Shown piece after piece: positions 7,301-11,534 of a stretch of DNA of 11,534 nucleotides. Within the stretch, counting starts at the first letter, position 1. The number at the start of each line of letters is the position of its first letter. A model generated the notes under the pieces. That model was not told where the DNA came from, searched no databases, and was given only the letters and a program-made list of their open reading frames with translations. Origin of the DNA: CAZTLI01 sp964614375 (GTDB lineage Bacteria; Chloroflexota; Anaerolineae; Aggregatilineales; Phototrophicaceae). The stretch covers positions 1 to 11,534 of the forward strand of contig CAZTLI010000147.1 in assembly GCA_964614375.1 (NCBI GenBank). Direction: 5' to 3'. The position numbers and the translations under genes were made by a program.

Positions 7301-7430
7301 GCCAATCAGCCGTTAATGGGATATTTTCCCAATCTACCCAGACATCGCGATTGTCGCGTTCAAGTGCTTCAAATAGCTGCTTAACAAAATCCCGATCCTT
7401 ACGAGAATACGAAATAAACAGGTCGGACAT
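4341..7430 (-). CDS. Membrane TIR-domain protein with 14 WD40 repeats
   Basis: This is a 1029-aa protein. The TIR domain (about 1-140) opens with LFISYSRKDRDFV, followed by VWVDWENIPL and then the S65-S68-C71-E74 series (SPDSVRSEVCSLEV). Glu74 is the likely equivalent of the catalytic Glu of NADase TIRs, though the usual Trp beside Cys is Val here. A linker with LLRGSDLVEAERWL (161-174), seen in related TIR/WD40 proteins, leads to one membrane helix (about 204-226). That helix is preceded by an arginine-rich patch, which predicts the N-terminus inside. A charged, probably coiled stalk follows (227-280). Fourteen WD40 repeats (about 329-940) would make two seven-bladed propellers. A Thr/Pro-rich tail of about 60 residues (TPTPTITPSLTPLPPTSTP) ends the protein. 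Propellers and tail would be outside if the topology is right. The ligand and enzymatic activity are unknown. It lies just upstream of the peptide genes on the same strand. No clear Shine-Dalgarno site is present. Confidence 0.92.
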   Translation of the reverse strand: MSDLFISYSRKDRDFVKQLFEALERDNRDVWVDWENIPLTADWLEEIYSGIEAAHTFVFIISPDSVRSEVCSLEVMHAIEHNKRMVPIMRRELVDKAEQAALHPTISSHNWIFFTESDDFASSYKTFTTALDTDLEHLQMHTRLLVRAVEWNDKDRDASFLLRGSDLVEAERWLSAGRDKQPIPTDLQTEFIASSRRSANARRRVIILTAVYVIIVAALAIFALYQAVNAEQQRRIALDNESTAVAARGTSEYNERLAVQNEERAESLALASNAQQALFRDNNPPLAIALGLVANQIDDPSPLASSVLAQAAFAPGVRYVLHGFADHGSRVAISPDGVYGVTAAADNQLALLDVYTGVEIHRWETDARIWSVAFTPDGLTVMAGLGDGTIIQFNLETFEEVGRIAVVIADNTDDWNFAITPDSRYVLASSGTDMYLWNIATGEQVQSFTGEHTALIWTVALNGDGTQALTGSEDGFMILWDIDTGEAINRYSPDPSPDAAYNAVWDVAFSPDGTTAVAGYEDNSVRLWNLETNEVIFRFAGHTNRVWNVGVSSNGRVAYSSSYDTTIRLWDLQTGEEIRTFRGHTSTVFGADMSADGHHIFTGSADGTVRYWDIESGAELAIYEGHTHWVWNVVPVPNDDPDAPQQIISSSRDGTVILWDVDNQTPVHVFEGGVGQLRTVAVSSDGQYVASGGDDGTILIWSLDTYELAYRLPPQDRIVYSVAFSPDGRTLLAGYEGAANEPNPVVLWDVESERVIRQFGGTSVTEGHAIRVWNVAFSPDGHLMVSTDASGQIILWDVETGSEIDRFEGHSGVVYSAVFSPDGQFIVSASEDKTVRLWDVTTREQIRRFDGHTLDVNSAVFSPDGSTILSASEDETVRLWDVESGAEILLFEGHTDEILWASYGLDGRTVISAAKDGTVRRWQIISLDELIGWIYANRYVPELTCEQRELYRVEPMCNSDGFFPTRTPYQTEVPAEVTEVTPTANLDMTTATPTPTITPSLTPLPPTSTPAPTMTEEATVEPTSEVGGD
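4785..4986 (-). repeat. DNA-level duplicated WD40 blades
   Basis: Units at 4785-4860 and 4911-4986 (offset 126 nt, 42 codons) share long identical blocks, including the first 21 bases and a block ending ctggactaaacacggc. They encode blades 12 and 13 (VFSPDG...SASED.TVRLWDV) and point to relatively recent blade duplication inside the propeller. Confidence 0.7.
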
Positions 7431-7469
7431 GAAATTTACTCAGGAAGTTAGTTGGCGGATAAAAATTGC

Positions 7470-7481
7470 ATTGTTGACAAT
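7470..7481. other. Small palindrome in the TIR-WD40 leader
   Basis: ATTGT-TG-ACAAT is a 12-base near-perfect palindrome in the untranslated leader between the promoter and the start codon of the TIR-WD40 gene. It could be an operator, but it is short and may be chance. Confidence 0.2.
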
Positions 7482-7506
7482 ACTTGACCAGCTTGAGTCC
7501 GTGTGC

Positions 7507-7535
7507 ATTATAGCACGCAACGTCATTTTATGTAA
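7507..7535 (-). promoter_or_regulatory. Promoter of the TIR-WD40 gene
   Basis: On the minus strand, TTACAT (7530-7535) is separated by 17 nt from a perfect TATAAT (7507-7512). The -10 box is immediately preceded by TGC, making it an extended -10. It lies about 77 nt upstream of the TIR-WD40 start. This is the best sigma-70-type promoter in the window. Confidence 0.65.
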
Positions 7536-7598
7536 CAAAACCATAACGTTGACATCTGGCATATCTGCGGCTTCAACGAACCTCAAGGTTACTATGCT

Positions 7599-8183
7599 AT
7601 GAAACGCATTGCAATATTTAAACTTTTGGTGAGCGGGGTTTGGCTATGGTTGGCATTCACCGCATTTTTTATCGTTTTGCGATTGTCTCTCAGCCCGATT
7701 CAAGGTGCAAGTCTAATGAGTGCCTACCTGCGCTATATCACCAATCTACTTTCACTAAACCCCGGCACTTCGGAAGCAACAGGTCTATCATCTGCACACG
7801 TTTTACTCCCGGCATTGTTATACACTATCGGTCTAGCGGGCGTGCAGATGGGCATGTGGTTCGGTGTTCATTATCTTACGACGCCACACCCTGATAAATT
7901 GGCTGCTGTCATCTCCAAAGTGGTGATGTCGCTTGGATACACCCTCGTGTTGACCCCATTTGTTGAAGTTCTGTTGCACGTACCCGGGTTGGGCGCTCTG
8001 TTAGTCACATCTATCCGCATTCGCGATTTTACTACCGCACAGGGATGCTTCTTGGTGTTGGGATCGATGCTATTGTTGAATAACTCGGTGTCCATCTTTA
8101 CGCACTACTTTGTCGCCCACACAGCGCCTGACAATGCGCCACCGGGAGCGGACTCTGAAGCTGAGACTCCCCCACCCCGTTAA
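7599..8183 (+). CDS. Small membrane protein resembling a shortened OppB/DppB-type permease
   Basis: This is a 194-aa protein with about four hydrophobic segments (9-31, 67-93, 101-135, 145-172) and a polar Pro-rich end. Residues 123-172 (EVLLHVPGLGALLV, then IRIRDFTTAQGCFLVLGSML, then an Asn) match the last part of OppB/DppB-family permeases, which read E-x-x-F-x-x-PGLG and RD-x-x-x-x-QG followed by NxxxD. The N-terminus (RIAIFKLLVSG...FFIVLRLSL) resembles the first helix of that family. Such permeases are usually over 300 aa; the central part with the EAA loop that contacts the ATPase is missing, as is the terminal DPR motif. No partner permease, ATPase or binding protein is nearby. It may be a decayed gene or a repurposed membrane protein. 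The Shine-Dalgarno site is weak (AAGG about 10 nt upstream). Confidence 0.7.
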   Translation: MKRIAIFKLLVSGVWLWLAFTAFFIVLRLSLSPIQGASLMSAYLRYITNLLSLNPGTSEATGLSSAHVLLPALLYTIGLAGVQMGMWFGVHYLTTPHPDKLAAVISKVVMSLGYTLVLTPFVEVLLHVPGLGALLVTSIRIRDFTTAQGCFLVLGSMLLLNNSVSIFTHYFVAHTAPDNAPPGADSEAETPPPR

Positions 8184-8193
8184 GCGCATGGTC

Positions 8194-9504
8194 TTATTTT
8201 TCGTGTTTAATCTCTTCCAATAGCTGCTCGGCGCGCTGTGCAAATGCAGGGTGGTCATCGCGTCCATATAAGATATTGGCAGCAATTTTCGGGTCAATCT
8301 CAGCGCGTGACGAAAGGCCACGATAGATACGTCGCAAAATGTCACGATCACAATTTCGCAAGAGTGCGCGTTCGCTGTCGATTTCAGGGCTAAAGCGACT
8401 CGGACAATCCCACAGCATCACACCGTCCTCTTTTTCAAATTCGAACGAGTAGGCATGAAACAACTGGTGAATAACCTCCTTCACCATCGTGGGAGTGACT
8501 TCAGGATGCCCTTCGTAGGCAGTTTGCGTGATGTGCATCAATTGCGTTAATGTGTCGGGATGTTCGCGCTGGGCTAATCGATAGATGGTGATAATGATGT
8601 CCGGGCGATGGCGACCCGGTGTCATATAAATACGCTGCTTACGCAGCACTTTCAAGTAATCTTCCATCGTGAGTTCAACGGGTGGTGGGGGCGGTGGCGC
8701 CGGAGTTGATTTACCGGGCGAGCTGGCTTTTTTACCGGGACGAAAAACTTCAGGCTGATGCTTGTCGTTCACCCGTATTTCAAGTTGATCAGGAAAATCA
8801 CGCAGCAAATCCTCAAGCGTAGTATAGCCTGCACTTTTTAAATCACTATCAAAACTCTTGTTACGCTTTCGCAGGCGCTTCAACAACATATCCTGCGACA
8901 CCCAATATCCCGGTGACAACGTACCCCGCAAGTCTTTTGCGAGGGTGTCACGTTTAACAGCCTGGTCTTTATCGGCGCGTTTGTTGCCCTTGCCCATTTT
9001 GGCAGTCTGGCGCGCTTGCTGCTGTTGTTTGAGCGCATCCGGCGACAACAATTCATCGTAAAACACATATTCATCACAGGCTTGTATTAACCCGGCAGCG
9101 GTTGTACCGTGTATGCCCACGCCAATCACCCGTTTTTGATGGCTGCGGAGCCGTTGCGCGAGAATGGTGAAATCACTATCGCCCGATACGATAATATAGG
9201 TCTTGATGTTGGGTCGCGTCGCCAGCACATCCATTGCGTCTACGACCAGATGTGTGTCGGAAACACTTTTATGAATGCCGGCTGTGTTGATCGTCTCGAT
9301 TGCATAGCGCGACAGGGGCGCGATATGCCGTGCATAATCACCCCAATTCGAATACGCGCGTTGGATGACAATGCGCCCAAATTTTTCGATGGCTCTAATT
9401 AGCACCTGCCAGTCCACATCCTGCACATTCAACTTTGTGCGTGCAGAGGTATATAAATTTTCAAAATCAATGAATAATGCCACTTCGTCGTCTAGGCCAG
9501 CCAT
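8194..9504 (-). CDS. NYN-domain putative ribonuclease with LOTUS/OST-HTH domain
   Basis: This is a 436-aa cytoplasmic protein. The NYN (LabA/DUF88-like, PIN-fold) domain covers about 5-155 and has acidic residues in the expected places: Asp13 and Asn16 in LFIDFENL, Asp89 and Asp92 in VVDAMDV, and Asp109 and Asp111 in VSGDSDF. A charged Gln/Lys-rich linker leads to an OST-HTH/LOTUS-like domain (about 186-256: LAKDLRGTLSPGYWVSQDML, then FPDQLEIR), a fold tied to RNA binding. After a Pro-rich linker (268-276) comes a C-terminal region of about 160 residues that I do not recognise; it looks helical and winged-helix-like. The family is thought to act on RNA, but the substrate is unknown. The start has GGAGG close upstream. 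It is convergent with the permease-like gene, with a 10-nt gap. Confidence 0.88.
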   Translation of the reverse strand: MAGLDDEVALFIDFENLYTSARTKLNVQDVDWQVLIRAIEKFGRIVIQRAYSNWGDYARHIAPLSRYAIETINTAGIHKSVSDTHLVVDAMDVLATRPNIKTYIIVSGDSDFTILAQRLRSHQKRVIGVGIHGTTAAGLIQACDEYVFYDELLSPDALKQQQQARQTAKMGKGNKRADKDQAVKRDTLAKDLRGTLSPGYWVSQDMLLKRLRKRNKSFDSDLKSAGYTTLEDLLRDFPDQLEIRVNDKHQPEVFRPGKKASSPGKSTPAPPPPPPVELTMEDYLKVLRKQRIYMTPGRHRPDIIITIYRLAQREHPDTLTQLMHITQTAYEGHPEVTPTMVKEVIHQLFHAYSFEFEKEDGVMLWDCPSRFSPEIDSERALLRNCDRDILRRIYRGLSSRAEIDPKIAANILYGRDDHPAFAQRAEQLLEEIKHEK

Positions 9505-9595
9505 TACCCCTCCAAATTACCGGGTGGCAGATGTTGTTGGATGTCCATTTTGAACATCATCACATAACATGATGGATTTAAAAGCTAGATTTCCC

Positions 9596-9624
9596 ATTGT
9601 AGCCAATATAAAACAGTCTAACAA
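9596..9624 (-). promoter_or_regulatory. Possible promoter of the NYN-LOTUS gene
   Basis: On the minus strand, TTGTTA (9619-9624) is separated by 17 nt from TACAAT (9596-9601), about 92 nt upstream of the NYN start. The match to a sigma-70 promoter is moderate and the spacing is ideal. Confidence 0.4.
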
Positions 9625-9637
9625 ACTGGAAACTTAT

Positions 9638-9657
9638 ACAAAATGATTTGATTTTGT
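9638..9657. other. AT-rich inverted repeat between divergent genes
   Basis: ACAAAAT and ATTTTGT form a 7-bp inverted repeat with a 6-nt spacer in the 192-nt gap between the divergent NYN and glycosyltransferase genes. It could be a regulator site for either. It lacks a GC-rich stem, so it is not a convincing terminator. Confidence 0.25.
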
Positions 9658-9696
9658 GATTATCTGGTTACGAAATCTTCCATCCACGGGCTCGAT

Positions 9697-11229
9697 ATGG
9701 ACACTCACAAATCCTATAAATATGTTGAAATCGTCTTCCTCATTGCCATCCTTCTGGCAGCAGCGTACCTCCGACTTGTAAATATTGCCGCTACACCGGG
9801 CTGGTATACAGATGAGACAACACACATCCTCATTGCACGTAATCTCGTACATGGTCACATGCAGTATATGGCAATTGACGATTCGTTTTTGTTATTTGGG
9901 CGTCCACCGCTTTTCGAATATGCCCTTGCAGGATTGTGTCGATTGTTTGGGTCGAGCATCGAAGTATTGCGTGTATTCACTGCTTGTTTAGGCATTGCAT
10001 CAACCCTGCTTCTATATGCGACAATTCGCCACGCAGTACAAGATAAATGGTTTGCATTAGTTAGCGCGTTCAGTCTCGCAATCTATCCCGATGCCTTGCT
10101 CTACAGCCGCTTCGGATTCAGCTACAATCTCCTGTCGCCACTTGTCATAATCCTGATATGGGCGCTCTGTTTATACATTCGCACATCCAGGCGACGATTT
10201 CTCGCCATAGCCGCGCTTGTGATTGGCATCGGCGGATTGTCTGACATCATGATGTTTGCGTTCATTGTTCTGCTATTCGTCGTCATTATCGGGATACGGT
10301 GGAAAGACAGCCTGTGGAATATTCCGCTGGTTTTTCTGCCCTTTGCCGTCTATGGACTATTGTCATTACTAACCATACCAGACGCATTCCTGTTTGACTT
10401 GAACTACACCCTGTCGCGGTTAGGCGGCGTCCCAATCGGACAGCAGATTTCAACGCTGGCAAATAACTACACCACCCTCCTATCACAAGGAATCTGGATA
10501 CCGCTCGGCATTGTGGGGCTATTCCTCATCCGTGACCGACAGCTTCGCGCAAGCACCTTGCTCTGTTTGCTCCTGCCAATCGTCGTCATCGGGCGGACTG
10601 TGGCATTGTATCATTTGAGCTTCTATTACATGATTCCACTGCTGCCACTGATTGCGCTGGGCGTGGGCGCGCTGCTGCGCTATGGGCTGCCATATGTGAC
10701 ACAAGTCATTGGCGACGGTCTCAGGTTTTTTCTTCCGAATCAACAAATGCGAACGACTATCGCTTTTGGCCTCGCATTTGCATTAATTGCGACGCCACTT
10801 GTCGTCTCACTGCAATCATCACTGATGAACGTGCAAAATGGTTTCCGAACGACCATCGACGCTTTTCTCATCCACCCAGACGAGGCAAGAACAGTAGCAG
10901 CACAAATCAACGATTCCATCACACCCCAAACAATTATCATCGCCTCGCCCGCTGTGGCATGGCTGTTTGACGCACAGGTGGCGGACTTTCAGATGGTCGT
11001 CGCCGCACAAGGTATCGAAACACCACACTTACCCGCCAACATACCGGATAGCCGATGGGCTTTCGACCTGGACTATGAGACTGCTGATTTCATCATCATT
11101 GATCATCTCTGGTACAACTGGGGCATCTATCATATTCCGGGACTGCAAGAGATTATTGGGGACGTAACAACCTGGCCTGTTGCTGCACAATCCGGTCAAA
11201 TCACGGCCTATCGCAACCCGGCGCGCTAG
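9697..11229 (+). CDS. GT39/ArnT-like polytopic membrane glycosyltransferase
   Basis: This is a 510-aa protein with roughly ten to twelve membrane helices and a C-terminal soluble domain from about residue 375. The N-terminal layout fits the lipid-linked-sugar glycosyltransferases of the GT39/GT83 (PMT/ArnT-like) type: a first helix, then AYLRLVNIAATPGWYTDETT with an acidic pair at Asp39/Glu40 in the first outer loop, then RNLVHGH and GRPPLFEYALAGLCRLFGSS. Members move a sugar from a polyprenyl-phosphate donor to protein or lipid on the outer face of the membrane. The donor and acceptor cannot be read from the sequence. The ATG at 9697 has no clear Shine-Dalgarno site. The gene is followed after about 60 nt by the cyclase-like gene on the same strand, so they may be co-transcribed. 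Confidence 0.85.
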   Translation: MDTHKSYKYVEIVFLIAILLAAAYLRLVNIAATPGWYTDETTHILIARNLVHGHMQYMAIDDSFLLFGRPPLFEYALAGLCRLFGSSIEVLRVFTACLGIASTLLLYATIRHAVQDKWFALVSAFSLAIYPDALLYSRFGFSYNLLSPLVIILIWALCLYIRTSRRRFLAIAALVIGIGGLSDIMMFAFIVLLFVVIIGIRWKDSLWNIPLVFLPFAVYGLLSLLTIPDAFLFDLNYTLSRLGGVPIGQQISTLANNYTTLLSQGIWIPLGIVGLFLIRDRQLRASTLLCLLLPIVVIGRTVALYHLSFYYMIPLLPLIALGVGALLRYGLPYVTQVIGDGLRFFLPNQQMRTTIAFGLAFALIATPLVVSLQSSLMNVQNGFRTTIDAFLIHPDEARTVAAQINDSITPQTIIIASPAVAWLFDAQVADFQMVVAAQGIETPHLPANIPDSRWAFDLDYETADFIIIDHLWYNWGIYHIPGLQEIIGDVTTWPVAAQSGQITAYRNPAR

Positions 11230-11289
11230 TTGTGTAATGACCTGTGAGATACAATCTGCACCACTCGTAATTGTAATGATTGGAAAATT

Positions 11290-11534
11290 ATGCGCCAGTT
11301 CTTCCGCAGCACGATGCGTCCAGCAGCCTATCACGGACATGGCAAGAAACCACCCTTTTTCGAGGGCTGGTATTTCAAACTGGTTGATTCCACAGAACAA
11401 CATCGTTACGCTATCATTCCCGGCATATTCTTAAATAGTGACCCATCCATGCAACATGCGTTTGTGCAAATACTGGATGGGCAAACGGGCAAAGGCACCT
11501 ATCACACCTACCCCACCGACGCATTTCGCGCAGC
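11290..11534 (+). CDS. Tocopherol cyclase family protein, N-terminal part (runs off right edge)
   Basis: An open frame starts at the ATG at 11290-11292 and runs 81 codons to the edge without a stop. It reads MRQFFRSTMRPAAYHGHG, then KKPPFFEGWYFKLVD, then RYAIIPGIFLNSD, then HAFVQILDG. The PPFFEGWYFKL and IIPGIF-like stretches are characteristic of the start of the tocopherol cyclase-like (VTE1-related) family, which also has many bacterial members of unknown substrate. An in-frame stop at 11245-11247 limits upstream extension, and a weak GGA precedes the ATG. In bacteria without tocopherol pathways the reaction is not known, so the family name should not be read as a function. Confidence 0.82.
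   Translation, partial: MRQFFRSTMRPAAYHGHGKKPPFFEGWYFKLVDSTEQHRYAIIPGIFLNSDPSMQHAFVQILDGQTGKGTYHTYPTDAFRA

Noticed and set aside
7389..7602. Plus-strand frame that starts inside the TIR gene and crosses the intergenic region
   Set aside because: It lies largely over the promoter and leader of the TIR-WD40 gene and has no domain or ribosome site.
8680..8705. G-rich tract in the NYN gene (possible quadruplex)
   Set aside because: It encodes the proline-rich linker, and the G pattern follows from Pro codons on the coding strand.
9555..9576. CATCAT/ATGATG inverted repeat upstream of the NYN gene
   Set aside because: The stem is only 6 bp, of simple sequence, with no U-run or other support.
11029..11403. 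124-codon minus-strand frame across the end of the GT39 gene and start of the cyclase gene
   Set aside because: It overlaps two recognisable plus-strand coding regions and shows no family resemblance.

Overview
This window looks like part of a chromosome from a Chloroflexota bacterium, probably of the Anaerolineae type. This is inference. It rests on the large TIR/WD40 protein with a Thr/Pro-rich 'TPTPT' tail, the NHLM-type peptide exporter, the GT39-like membrane protein and the gene style, not on a marker gene. No rRNA, tRNA, CRISPR array or transposase is visible.

Layout. Positions 1-3515 (minus strand) hold a three-gene NHLM-type export operon: an HlyD-like adaptor, a C39-peptidase/ABC transporter, and the start of a second permease/ATPase that leaves the left edge. 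The gaps between the genes are about 18 nt and each start has a Shine-Dalgarno sequence. Positions 3611-4283 (minus strand) hold three tiny paralogous genes of 33-34 codons that ordinary gene calling misses. Each encodes an acidic double-glycine leader followed by a seven-residue tail, APPPPGE or DPPPPGE. Each has an AAGGAG site exactly 7 nt from its ATG and a hairpin/U-run terminator about 29 nt after its stop. Positions 4341-7430 (minus strand) hold a 1029-aa protein with an N-terminal TIR domain, one membrane helix, a coiled stalk, 14 WD40 repeats and a Thr/Pro tail. It ends 70 nt before the first peptide gene with no visible terminator between them. Positions 7599-8183 (plus) hold a small membrane protein that looks like a shrunken OppB/DppB-type permease. 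Positions 8194-9504 (minus) encode a NYN-nuclease/LOTUS protein. Positions 9697-11229 (plus) encode a GT39/ArnT-like membrane glycosyltransferase. From 11290 to the right edge is the start of a tocopherol-cyclase-family protein.

How it may work (inference). The exporter's C39 domain should cut the tiny precursors after Gly-Gly and release heptapeptides. No modifying enzyme (YcaO, LanM, radical SAM or similar) is present in the window, so the products may be unmodified tetraproline peptides. The adjacent TIR/WD40 protein has positive-inside topology, which would place TIR in the cytoplasm and the propellers outside. That makes it a candidate sensor or partner for the secreted peptides. The peptide cassette cluster with its exporter and membrane TIR neighbour is the main candidate for an undescribed system here. 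The right-hand genes (permease remnant, NYN-LOTUS, GT39, cyclase) show no clear connection to it.
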